Position numbers and translations under genes: made by a program. A DNA stretch of 64,000 bases from Humibacillus xanthopallidus (GTDB lineage Bacteria > Actinomycetota > Actinomycetes > Actinomycetales > Dermatophilaceae): positions 372,001-436,000 of the forward strand of contig NZ_VFPM01000002.1 in the NCBI RefSeq assembly GCF_006716675.1. Direction: 5' to 3'. How positions within the stretch are numbered: the stretch's first letter is position 1; the number at the start of each line of letters is the position of its first letter. Positions 1 to 10,300 of the stretch are shown in pieces. Under the pieces are notes generated by a model, which searched no databases, had not been told where the DNA came from, and was given only the letters and a program-made list of their open reading frames with translations.

Positions 1-1
1 C

Positions 2-70
2 GACCGGACCGCCGACGGCGGCGTCGCGCTGCGGTCCTTCACCGAGGCGTTCCCCTCGGCACTGGCCTGA
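2..70 (+). CDS. C-terminal end of an unidentified protein (cut by window edge)
   Basis: An open frame enters from the left edge and stops with TGA at 68-70. The last 22 residues (ending SFTEAFPSALA) are visible and contain no recognisable motif. It is convergent with the M48-like protease gene, with a 7-bp tandem repeat between them. The frame assignment rests on codon style only, so function is unknown. Confidence 0.45.
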   Translation, partial: DRTADGGVALRSFTEAFPSALA

Positions 71-76
71 GGGGCA

Positions 77-125
77 GGCCGCTGGCCGCTGGCCGCTGGT
101 CGCTGGTCGCTGGTCGCTGGTCGCG
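77..125. repeat. 7-bp tandem repeat, seven units
   Basis: Three GGCCGCT units (77-97) are followed by three GGTCGCT units (98-118) and one GGTCGCG unit (119-125). It lies between convergent genes just after a stop codon. It is likely slippage-prone; no function is visible. Confidence 0.9.
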
Positions 126-139
126 ACGGTGCGGGCCGG

Positions 140-1378
140 TCAGAGCCAGGTCTCGACCAGCTCGTGGGACAGTTCGCGCGAGAGGCCCGGGCGCAAGGTC
201 GCGAGCTCCGCCTCGGCCGCCCGGACGAGCACACGGTGGGATTCGAGAGCCGCGGGCTCCGGGGTGGCGGGGTGCGCCTCGACGACGTCGAGGCGCAGGT
301 CGTCGCGGGGGTGGCTGTCGTCCCACCGCAGGTCGGCCTGTCGGGCCCGGGCTCGGGCGGAGGAAACCTCCGACGGTGTGGGCGCCGGCCGCGTGCGCAC
401 GTGCTCGAGGACGGCGAACGGGTCCTCCCGCCGGCGCGCGGCGGACCCGGCAAGGGTGTGCAGGCCGCTCGTGTTCATCATCGTGAGCAGCAGCCGCACG
501 ACCGCTGCCGTGCCTGCGACGTCGGCGGCGCGCAGGTCGGCGAGGTACTCGCGCCACTGTCTGTCCGTCGCGGCCAACCGCTCGAACGCGAGGAGGAGCG
601 CAACGGCGGGGAACGAGATGACCCGCAGCAGAAGGGTCCCCATCCAGTTCATCGTCGCGGTGCCGCCCCAGCCGCCGTCGTCGACGGTCGAGGGAGAGAG
701 ATTCGAGGAGGCGCCGGCGGGCAGCGGGGTGACGAGGGTGGCGAGTCGCACCAGCACGACGTGCGCCGTCCCGACGAGCGTGCCACGACCGTGGTCACGA
801 CCGGCCAGGTGGCCGAGCTCGTGCCCGAGGATGGCGATGCGCTCGTCGTCGGTGAGGTAGGTCCAGGTCGGCAGACCGATGACGAGCGCCGGCCGGAGCC
901 TCCAGCCCGTGCTCATGACGTACGCGTTGAAGTCGAGGTTCACGTGGATGCTGGCGGGCGGCCGCACCCCGAGGTCCGAGGCCAGCGCGGCCACGAGGCG
1001 ATGTGTGTGCGGAAAGCTCTCGCTCGGCAGGGGCTCGGCATCCGAGACCTGCTGGGAGCGTAGGACCACGGCGGCGACCACCGCCCACGCGACCAGCACG
1101 CCGACCCACCCCCAGAGGCCCTTGGGCTGCACGGACGCCCACACGAGCAGCGCGACAGCGGTCACCGAGGCCAGGAGCACGACGGTGGAGGCGATGACGA
1201 GACCGACCGACGTCGGCGACGGAGCCGCTGCCGACCCGCGGGCGACGAGCGCTCGGTGAGCGCGCTCAGCAGCGCGATCGAGGGATGCGCGCTGCCTCCG
1301 GGCGAACCATGAGAGGCGCTGCACGGGTCGAGTCGGCGCGGGGCGGGACGGCGGGGCAGCGGGGTGCGGCTCTGACAC
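140..1378 (-). CDS. M48-family (BlaR1/HtpX-like) membrane zinc metalloprotease
   Basis: The 412-residue protein carries HELGH at about 186-190, which is the HExxH zinc motif, and EYLAD at about 277-281, which fits the third, glutamate ligand of M48 peptidases. Two hydrophobic segments (about 58-80 and 88-106) precede the catalytic region and another lies near 251-265, so it should sit in the cytoplasmic membrane with the catalytic domain cytosolic. Family members degrade membrane proteins or process regulators; the substrate here is unknown. The start is the ATG at 1376-1378 with a basic, Pro-rich N-terminus; a later start is possible. It is divergent from the small gene at 1541. No BlaI-type repressor is adjacent, so a beta-lactam sensor role is not supported. 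Confidence 0.78.
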   Translation of the reverse strand: MSEPHPAAPPSRPAPTRPVQRLSWFARRQRASLDRAAERAHRALVARGSAAAPSPTSVGLVIASTVVLLASVTAVALLVWASVQPKGLWGWVGVLVAWAVVAAVVLRSQQVSDAEPLPSESFPHTHRLVAALASDLGVRPPASIHVNLDFNAYVMSTGWRLRPALVIGLPTWTYLTDDERIAILGHELGHLAGRDHGRGTLVGTAHVVLVRLATLVTPLPAGASSNLSPSTVDDGGWGGTATMNWMGTLLLRVISFPAVALLLAFERLAATDRQWREYLADLRAADVAGTAAVVRLLLTMMNTSGLHTLAGSAARRREDPFAVLEHVRTRPAPTPSEVSSARARARQADLRWDDSHPRDDLRLDVVEAHPATPEPAALESHRVLVRAAEAELATLRPGLSRELSHELVETWL

Positions 1379-1540
1379 GGGGGTCCTTCGGCGACGAGGG
1401 GGATGGCGGGGATGCTAGCCGCTGTGATCGCGGGAATCGCCTCCCAAACGGCCCCGTACGCGGGAGACTCGGAGCGCCTCGTCTTCACGGGGCGCCGGTC
1501 GGGGGCAGGCACGTGTGCACCGCCAACAGAACAGGAGCTC

Positions 1541-1924
1541 ATGATGGCCAGGTCATTCCGACACCTCATCTCCGGAGTTCACGGACGGGTGTCCGAGACG
1601 TTCACCCATCCGGACTGGGGAATGCTGTCGTCACAGTCGGTCGTGCACGTCTCGGCCGGACAGGTCGTCACCCATGAGGCCGGACCGAACGACATGATGT
1701 ACGGTCCCAACGCCGACGCCGGCCAGCTCACGACGCAGCCCTTCTCCTACACCGTCGGAGATGCCGACGTCTGGGTGAGCAACGTCTCTCCGCTCGGCCT
1801 GGGCGAGGTCCCGGACGGGGAGTCGGGCGGGGTCGCCTACGTCCTGCACGTCGACTCGGCCTCACCCATCGACGTCGCCGTCACGATCACGCTCGAGGAC
1901 CAGACCGTCTGGGCCATCGACTGA
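1541..1924 (+). CDS. Small acidic protein of unknown function
   Basis: I do not recognise this 127-residue protein. The start is chosen at 1541 because AGGAG lies about 5 bp upstream; a second ATG follows immediately at 1544. The sequence has no signal peptide or membrane segment, is acidic and Gly/Asp-rich, and looks mostly beta-strand (for example TVGDADVWVSNVSPLG), which could be a small beta-sandwich or cupin-like fold. It is divergent from the M48-like gene and convergent with the MBL hydrolase. Codon use resembles its neighbours, so it is probably a real gene. Confidence 0.6.
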   Translation: MMARSFRHLISGVHGRVSETFTHPDWGMLSSQSVVHVSAGQVVTHEAGPNDMMYGPNADAGQLTTQPFSYTVGDADVWVSNVSPLGLGEVPDGESGGVAYVLHVDSASPIDVAVTITLEDQTVWAID

Positions 1925-1968
1925 CGACGGTCCCGTGGGGCGCCCGATCGGGCCGCCGTCCCGAGGGC

Positions 1969-2859
1969 TCAGGCGACCGGAGGGTTGGCCTGCTCCCAAC
2001 CGCGGCGGATCGCCGACTCGAGCTGCTCGAGCGGGTAGGGCAGCCTCGCGTCCGGCTCGCGCAGCGCCTCCTCCAGTGACAGGCCCCCGAGCCGCCGTCC
2101 GCGGATGACGGACGCGACGGCGGCGATGTCGTCGCGCTGCGCCTCGACGAAGGCGGCATCGACCGGGCGGCCGTGACCCGGGACGACGACGGTCCGCGCA
2201 CTCGTCTGGTAGAGGTGCGAGGTGAGGGTGTCGGCCCAGTCGAAGGGCCAGCAGTCGCCGCCGAAGGACGGGTGGGCGCTCTCCTCCACGAGGTCGCCGA
2301 GGAAGACGGCGTCGGTGTCGGGCACGACGACGGCGATGTCTCCGTCGGTGTGGCCCCGGCCGGCATACGTCATCGTGACGCACCGGTCGCCGAGGTCGAT
2401 GGTCGCGTTGCTGCCGAAGGTGCGGTCGGGACCGCGCACGACCGTGGCCAGCACGTCCGCGGCGTCCTGGGCCGTGTAGCCGAACTCCGGAGCCGGCCCG
2501 GGGTCGGCGCGGACGAGCGACTTGATGCGCTCTGCATCGGCCTCGAGGGTGCGGCCGACGTTGTCGTGGGCGTGCACGGTCGCCGTGTCGAAGGCGGCGT
2601 TGCCGAAGGTGTGATCGAAGTGGACGTGGGTGTTGACGACGTGGGTGACCGTGATGTCACGGCCCAGCCGGCGCACGTCGTCGAGGGCGTGCCTGCCCTG
2701 CACGTCGCTCGCCCGCGTGTCGATGACGACGGCGCCGTCGCGGCCGAGCACGAGCCCCACGTTGACGTCCCACTGGGGGTAGCGGGCCACGAAGACGCGG
2801 TCGGCGACCTCGATGAAGCCGCGGGCGACCGATGGCCGGGTCGAGGACTTCGCCGTCAT
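1969..2859 (-). CDS. MBL-fold metallo-hydrolase
   Basis: The 296-residue protein has the metallo-beta-lactamase signature HVHFDH at 78-83 (HxHxDH) after a VVIDTRAS strand. GRGHTDGDIAVVVP provides a later metal-binding His region, and VVPGHGRPVD a further one near residue 225. The fold binds one or two metal ions and hydrolyses thioesters, lactones or similar bonds. The architecture is closest to glyoxalase II or beta-lactamase-like single-domain proteins; the substrate cannot be told from sequence. It is convergent with the 1541 gene and divergent from the 2962 gene, with about 100 bp between starts for promoters. Confidence 0.85.
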   Translation of the reverse strand: MTAKSSTRPSVARGFIEVADRVFVARYPQWDVNVGLVLGRDGAVVIDTRASDVQGRHALDDVRRLGRDITVTHVVNTHVHFDHTFGNAAFDTATVHAHDNVGRTLEADAERIKSLVRADPGPAPEFGYTAQDAADVLATVVRGPDRTFGSNATIDLGDRCVTMTYAGRGHTDGDIAVVVPDTDAVFLGDLVEESAHPSFGGDCWPFDWADTLTSHLYQTSARTVVVPGHGRPVDAAFVEAQRDDIAAVASVIRGRRLGGLSLEEALREPDARLPYPLEQLESAIRRGWEQANPPVA

Positions 2860-2961
2860 GGGCCCACGCTAGCTGCGAGCAGGGGGTCGGCACGCCCCGG
2901 AACGGTTCTCGCAGCGTCGCGATGCCCGATTGGTGGCGATCTTCGTCTACCTTGGGTAGCC

Positions 2962-3423
2962 ATGTCCCTCGATACCCGCACCGAACGACGACAGGCCCGC
3001 CAGCGCCGCAACCTCGTCATCGGCGGGGTCGTCGCCCTCGCGTCGGTACTCAGTGTGAGCCTGCTCGTCGCCCTCCTCACCGGCGGCGGACCCGACCAGC
3101 CGGCCTCGGCGGACCAGTCGAAGCGGTCCGCGACGAGCGCCTGGACGCCCACCGACGACGACGTGTGGAGCGACGCGCCCGGCACGACCTCGGTGCCCAC
3201 CTCGAGCGCGCCCGGCCTCACGGCCGACACCGGCACACCGACCGCCCCCACGACCGTCGCGCCGCGTCGCACCGCCGTCACCGTGGCGCGCACCACGAAC
3301 GCACCCGCGCCGCCGGCCCCGGCGACGCCCGCCACGACCCTGACGACGAGCCCGACGAGCGACGTGCCGCCGGGTCAGCTCAAGCGGCCCAAGCCCAAGA
3401 CGACCCCGCCGCCTCGCCGCTGA
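2962..3423 (+). CDS. Single-pass membrane protein with Thr/Pro-rich tail
   Basis: The 153-residue protein starts at ATG 2962. A basic N-terminus (RTERRQARQRRN) is followed by a hydrophobic segment at about 19-43. The rest is a low-complexity Thr/Pro/Ala-rich region ending in basic residues (KRPKPKTTPPPRR). This suggests type II membrane topology with an extended extracytoplasmic tail, or a poorly cleaved signal peptide. No enzyme domain is present. The HIT gene begins 31 bp downstream, so they may be co-transcribed. Function is unknown. Confidence 0.65.
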   Translation: MSLDTRTERRQARQRRNLVIGGVVALASVLSVSLLVALLTGGGPDQPASADQSKRSATSAWTPTDDDVWSDAPGTTSVPTSSAPGLTADTGTPTAPTTVAPRRTAVTVARTTNAPAPPAPATPATTLTTSPTSDVPPGQLKRPKPKTTPPPRR

Positions 3424-3454
3424 GCGAGCGCACGGGTCATGGGAGCCTGACCAC

Positions 3455-3880
3455 ATGGACTGCGTCTTCTGCTCGATCGTCGCAGGGGAGGTGCCGGCCG
3501 ACGTCGTGCTCGACGAGCCGGACTTCGTGGGCTTCCTCGACCGGCGGCCGGTGTTCAAGGGGCACGTGCTCCTCGTGCCGCGCGAACACGTCGACACCCT
3601 GCTCGACCTGCCCGCGCGCCTCCACGCCGGCCTCACCGAGACGGCGCAGCGCCTCGCCCGTGCGGCCGTCGAGGGCCTGGGCTCGCAGGGCACCTTCGTC
3701 GCGACGAACAACGTCGTGAGCCAGTCGGTGCCCCACCTGCACGTCCACGTCGTGCCGCGCACCAAGGGTGACGGGCTGCGCGGCTTCTTCTGGCCGCGCA
3801 CGACCTACGCGTCGGCCGAGGAGTCCGCGGCGTATGCCGCGCGTCTCGCCGCCGCGCTGGGCCCGCGCCCGAGCGACTGA
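3455..3880 (+). CDS. HIT-family nucleotide hydrolase/transferase
   Basis: The 141-residue protein has the histidine-triad motif HLHVHVVPR at 94-102 (HxHxH) and an N-terminal CVFCSI with two Cys, typical of HINT-type proteins that can bind zinc. HIT proteins hydrolyse nucleotide phosphoramidates or dinucleoside polyphosphates through a covalent histidyl-AMP intermediate in the cytoplasm. Length is normal for the family. The start ATG is at 3455; upstream bases lack a strong ribosome site. It lies just before the CIRCE elements of groEL, but these belong to the next transcription unit. Confidence 0.9.
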   Translation: MDCVFCSIVAGEVPADVVLDEPDFVGFLDRRPVFKGHVLLVPREHVDTLLDLPARLHAGLTETAQRLARAAVEGLGSQGTFVATNNVVSQSVPHLHVHVVPRTKGDGLRGFFWPRTTYASAEESAAYAARLAAALGPRPSD

Positions 3881-3911
3881 CCCGAGCGGACGGCATACCG
3901 CCTCGTCATCG

Positions 3912-3938
3912 TTTGCACTCTCACCCCGAGAGTGCCAA
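3912..3938 (+). promoter_or_regulatory. CIRCE operator 1 (HrcA site)
   Basis: The sequence has 9-bp arms (TTTGCACTC and GAGTGCCAA) around a 9-bp spacer. This matches the conserved CIRCE inverted repeat TTAGCACTC-N9-GAGTGCTAA with two changes. HrcA binds it and represses chaperone genes. Confidence 0.9.
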
Positions 3939-3946
3939 TAATGGCG

Positions 3947-5728
<1,782 letters not shown>

Positions 5729-5761
5729 GCCCGCTGCTCCGCACGACCTGATCGATCCGCT

Positions 5762-5791
5762 GGGCGGCTCCTCCTCTGGGGGGAGCCGCCC
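5762..5791 (+). terminator. Intrinsic terminator-like hairpin after groEL
   Basis: A perfect 10-bp stem (GGGCGGCTCC with GGAGCCGCCC) encloses a 10-nt loop, 33 bp after the groEL stop. No T-run follows, as is common in high-GC actinobacteria. Confidence 0.8.
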
Positions 5792-5826
5792 TTCGGCGTG
5801 TGTGCGTGGGTTCGTCGGCTCTGCCA

Positions 5827-5943
5827 TGCCGAACGCATCCTCTGTTGCGCGTTCGGCACCCTCGACGGGCTACGGGTGTCAGACGCACGATCTGCTGTGC
5901 GTCCGGCACCCCCGAAGCCTGGCGGGTGCCGAACGCGCAACAG
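5827..5943. repeat. Cluster of related inverted repeats with alternative pairing
   Basis: The stretch 5729-6058 has no gene. It holds one perfect hairpin (TGCCGAACGC at 5827-5836 with GCGTTCGGCA at 5849-5858) and a second, imperfect one (5876-5888 with 5897-5909). A third segment at 5926-5943 is a perfect 18-bp inverse copy of 5842-5859, so it can pair with the right arm of hairpin 1 instead. All units share a GTGCCGAACGC or GTCCGGCAC core, suggesting a repeat family. Confidence 0.75.
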
Positions 5944-6058
5944 GTGGTGCCGCTGTGCGGTCCTGAGCCGCTTGCGGCTGGAAACGCCGAACCCGGCCGG
6001 GCCATGGAGGGGTGCGACCCGGCCGGGAGTCGTGGGCTGCCAGGTGCGTCGGCTGTCG

Positions 6059-6349
6059 TCAGCGGGCGAAGAGGGCTCGCGTCGCGTTCTCGTGCTCGAG
6101 GTAGGCCGCCGACACCCGCGAGGTGAGGCGGGCGATGTCGGAGAGGGCCTCGTTCATGCGGGCCTGGGCGCTCTGGTAGTCGTGCAGCACCCGGACGAAC
6201 TCCGCCTTGGCGGGGCCCTCCCACGCGCCGTCGAGCGAGGCGAGGCGACCGCGGAGGGTCGCGACGTCGGACTGGATGCTCTCGGCGAGGCGGTTGATGT
6301 CACCCGCCGCAGTGGCAATGACCTCGGTGTCGACGATCGAGCGGGACAT
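6059..6349 (-). CDS. WXG100-family (ESAT-6-like) small secreted protein
   Basis: The 96-residue protein begins MSRSIVDTEVIATAAGDI and contains the WEG turn (GAWEGPAK) near residue 43, between two helical halves, the hallmark of WXG100 proteins exported by type VII (ESX) systems. The start at 6349 is preceded by AAGGAG at good spacing, which decides it over an upstream in-frame start. The C-terminal helix has YLEHENATRALF, close to the YxxxD/E export signal pattern. No ESX core gene or partner is adjacent, so it is an orphan here. Family members form helical-hairpin dimers and serve as secreted effectors or adaptors. Confidence 0.85.
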   Translation of the reverse strand: MSRSIVDTEVIATAAGDINRLAESIQSDVATLRGRLASLDGAWEGPAKAEFVRVLHDYQSAQARMNEALSDIARLTSRVSAAYLEHENATRALFAR

Positions 6350-6521
6350 GGTGGCTCCTTCGGGTCGGGACGCCCGGTCTGACGTCCTGTCCCGATCGAG
6401 GCTAGGTCGCCACGGGACGACGGCTCTGGCTTCATCCACAGGGCCGACCAGGGCCGATCACGGCCGAGCAGGGCCGAGCCAGGGCCGGGGCGCTGTCGGC
6501 GTGCTGCCCTAGGCTGCGAGG

Positions 6522-7304
6522 GTGACCGTGTGGATCGATGAGCCCATCTGGCCCGCGCACGGTCGGCAGTTCGCTCACCTCGTGAGCGACGAGTCCTATG
6601 CCGAGCTGCACGCTGTCGCCCGGGCGGCGGGGCTGCACCCCAGGTCGTTCGACGGAGACCACTACGACGTGCCGGACGTGCGCTGGCACGACGCGGTCGC
6701 AGCGGGCGCCACGCCCACCTCGGGGGTCGACCTCGCGCGCCGTCTCAACGCCTCGGGCCTGCGCCTGCGCAAGCGCAAGCACGACCGCGGGGTGGCCAGG
6801 CAGCTCGACGTCCTCTTCCCCAACGGCGCAAGCGACGTCGACCTCGTCGCATCGTCGGTGCCCGTCGACGAGCGTCGCGTCTACGCGGCGATGGTCTTCG
6901 TCCGCGACTCGCGCGGTGACTTCGCCGTCGTCTACAGCATCCGCCGCCGCCAGTGGGGCTCGCCCGGCGGCTGGCGCGAGTCAGACGAGTCCCCAGTCGA
7001 GAACGCCGTGCGCGAGACGCACGAGGAGACCGGGCTGCTCCTCGACCCGGCTCGCGTGTCTCCCTGCGGTTACGAGCGGTTCACGCCGCGCACCGACGAC
7101 AACGTCATCAGTCTCGACAAGCCCTACCTCCAGGTCTTCCGCACCGAGCTCGACGCGGTGCGCCCCCCGCTGACCAACGGTGACGACGGCATCCACGCCA
7201 CTCGCTGGGTCACGCCGCAGGAGTATGCCGCCCTCTGCGGCCATCTCTTCTGGTGGCCGCTCGCGGCCGAGGTGTTCCCCGAGCTCCGGGGGCTCCGCGC
7301 CTGA
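6522..7304 (+). CDS. DUF4031-Nudix hydrolase fusion
   Basis: The 260-residue protein starts at GTG 6522. Residues 1-90 (MTVWIDEPIWPAHGRQF, DGDHYDVP, RLRKRK) match the short DUF4031 domain. Residues from about 118 form a Nudix domain with a complete Nudix box: G150, E156, R164-E165, E168-E169, G171. The box glutamates bind the divalent cations used to cleave nucleoside diphosphate-X bonds. Such fusions are common in actinobacteria; the substrate is unknown. It is convergent with the caspase-like gene, with only 6 bp between stops. Confidence 0.88.
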   Translation: MTVWIDEPIWPAHGRQFAHLVSDESYAELHAVARAAGLHPRSFDGDHYDVPDVRWHDAVAAGATPTSGVDLARRLNASGLRLRKRKHDRGVARQLDVLFPNGASDVDLVASSVPVDERRVYAAMVFVRDSRGDFAVVYSIRRRQWGSPGGWRESDESPVENAVRETHEETGLLLDPARVSPCGYERFTPRTDDNVISLDKPYLQVFRTELDAVRPPLTNGDDGIHATRWVTPQEYAALCGHLFWWPLAAEVFPELRGLRA

Positions 7305-7310
7305 CGGGAC

Positions 7311-10300
7311 TCAGTCCGAGGAGGGCGCTGGCCCACCCGGCTGAGGCCCGGTGGTGCGGCTGATCCTGTCGAGCAGCTGCCGGGTGGCGTCGACCCTCCC
7401 GAGAGGAGCCCCGAGGTCGAGGTAGCGTCGGAGCAGGGTCGCCACGTTCACGAGAGATTCCTGCTCCACGAGCGTCCGGATCGCGTGGGCGAGGTGGTAG
7501 GTCGTGCGGGCCTCGTCGGGTGCCACCTCGGAGGCTGCCCGAAGGTTGGTCACGGCCTCGGTGAGGTCGGCGCCGGTCTCGTAGAGCAGTCGGCCCAGGT
7601 GATGGCAGGCCCAGGCGAACCACACGTCGTCGTCGGACGCTCGGCTCTGCCGTTCGCCGCGGAGGTTGCGGGCCCTGCGCAGGGAGCTCATGGCGCTGGC
7701 GTCGTCGCCCAGTGCCGCGAAGGCCAACCCGAGCTCGAGCTCGGTCCACGGGTCCACGGCGTTGCGGGCCGCCTGTCGGTCGCGGAAGGAGGCGGCCAGG
7801 GCGACGCACCCGCGCGCGCCCCGGAGCTCGAACTCCCGGATGGCGCGCACGGCGGTCTGCTGTGCCGTGCGGTGCTGGAGCACCGGCTCGTCCGCAGCCT
7901 CGCCGATGACCCGGAGCGCGCCCTTGAGGTTTCGTCTCGTGCCCAGCGCGGCATAGCTCGCGGGTGAGGACCGATGTGCCCGCCGCGGCGCGAGGAGCGC
8001 TTGGAGGCCTGACGAGAGTCGGCCTCGGGCGGCGCCGGACGTCGGGTCGTCCACCTCGAGGCCGCGGGACTGCGAACGCGCCGGCAGCCGCGGCGTCAGG
8101 GTGATCGCGCCGATCGTGGGTGGCGCGATCGCGGGGCCGAGGTGCGGCGTGCGCCCTGCGTGCTCCCGCGTGGCGGCGGCGACCGTGCGTGTTCCCGACT
8201 CGGGCTGGCCTGCAGTCGTCTGCTCGGAGCCGAGCACGCCACCGCCGGCATCGAGGATGGCGACGACGTTGGGAGAGCCCCCGGCCCGTGCGGCCAGCTC
8301 GTCGAGCCCGATGTCGCCGACTCCGGGCAGCCGGGCATCCCAGCTGAGGATGGAGGCGCGGCCCTCCGCGGTCCACGAGCCGGCCCCTGCGAAGCAGAAC
8401 ACGGCAAGCTGGCGGCGACCGTGCTCGGCGAGCGCATCGAACTCAAACAGGATCCTCTCTCGGGTCGCAGCCGGGCCGAGCAGCACCGTCGTGTCCTCCT
8501 CCTCGAGTCCGAGGCGAGCGAGGCCGGCTGCCCAGGAGGTGGCGTCGAGCTCAGCGCCGCGACTCGCCTCCGTCGGTGTCGCATAGGTGTCGATCCCGAC
8601 GATGAGCGCCTTCATGCGACAGTCGGCGAGAGCGTCCAGGGCTGCGCGGGCGTTGACGACGAGGTCCTCCGGGGCATGGGTCCCGGGGTGCAGTGACCGG
8701 AGAGCGGAGCGTGCCTCGTGGAGTGACCCCGCCTCGGTGGCCCACCTCGCCCAGTCGAGCTCGAGCGCTGGAACACCGTGCCCCAGCGACTTCCGTGCGC
8801 TGCGCAGCAGCGGTCCCGCTGCCTCGACGTCGTGGGCGGCAAGCAGGAGTCGTGCCAGTGCCCAGCGACCGCGTGGGTCGGCCAGCAGTGCCGGGTTCTC
8901 TCGCAGCCATGCGAGGCTGTCGACGTCGGCGACGGCGCCGCGCCGGCTCAGCCCCCACAGCTGCGCGGCGGCGAAGCCGGTTGCGCCCGGCACCGTGCTC
9001 GGGTCGCCGATCACGTCGGGCGCCATGTCGAAGTCGTGGTGGCGGAGCCAGAGGTCCACGCGCTGCGCGAGCTCTGCACAGGTGATCGTCCCGTGTTCGG
9101 GCCACTCGTCGATGAGGGCCCGGGTCAGGGCGCCGTTCTGTCGACCCGCCACGAGCACGTCGAGGGCCATCCCTCGGGCCACCCCGAGGGTGGTCCAACC
9201 CTCCAGTGCCGACAGCAGCGGTCGCGCCGGGCCCAGACCGGTGTCGAGGATGAGGACCTTGCTGCGGCCGTTGATGCGAGACAGCCCCTCGACGAGCTCG
9301 TGGGCCGAGATGGCGGCAGTCTGCTCACTTGTCCAGTCCGTCGTGACCAGGTAGGGGTCATCAGGACCTTGCCCTGTCGCGTGCCCACTGAAGGACACGA
9401 CGACGGTGTCGTGCGGACCGGCCTTCTCCGCCAAGCGGTCGAGGCCAGCCAGAAGCGCCGAGCGAGTGGCCTTCGCTCCCACGAGCACCTTCGTGTTCGC
9501 AGCCTGGAAGCCGCACGTCCGCTTGAGGAGGCCGGCGAGGTCCCTGGCATCGTTCGCGGCTCCGCGCAGGTTGATGGAGGGCAGCGCAGGAAAGGTCCCG
9601 GCGCCGACGAGCAGGGCGTGCCCGCGGCTCACCCGTGCGTGGGCCAGCGCGTCAGCATACGCCCGCGCCCAGCCGGCCTCGTCATCCTCCGGCAGCGCCT
9701 CGGCAAACTGCAGGAGGGCGTCGTGAGCTCTGTCGGGCTCGCCGCCTTCCGCCAGCGCGACGCCGCGGAGCAGTCCGGTCTCGGGAGGCCACTGCTGGTC
9801 GTCGGCGCCGTCGAGATCGCGCACAGCCGCGATCGCATCGCCGATCGCGAGATGCGCCTCAGCGCAGACGAGCGAGATCTCCCGGTCGGATCCTCCGCCG
9901 AGGTCGGTGAGGAAGGAGGCCTCGCGCGCCTCGTGCAGCGCGCACCGGAACGCTGCAGGGTCGTCGGTGAGCCAGCCCAGTGCCGTCAGTCTGCGCGCGA
10001 GGTCGAGGTGGTGGCGCGCCTCGGAGCCGGCGGTGACGGCCATCGGCAGGTCGCGGTCGAAGGGGGTGGAGCCGATGCTCGGGTGCTGCCGGCCGTCCGT
10101 CTCGGCGAGCACGCGGTCGCGGACGTAGTCGAAGAGCTCGCCCACCCCGACGATGCCGTCGCGCGCCCGTCCGAAACCGTCGGCCGCGCCCCGCATCCCC
10201 TCGAGCAGGTGCCACGTGAAGACGCCGTGCCCGCCGCCCCACCGGGCATCCTCGAGGGAGGACTCCGCCGCTTCGCACGATGTCAGCAGTGCCACTCCGG

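Noticed and set aside
5827..5943. CRISPR array
   Set aside because: Units are palindromes of unequal spacing and variable sequence, with no regular spacers and no cas genes.
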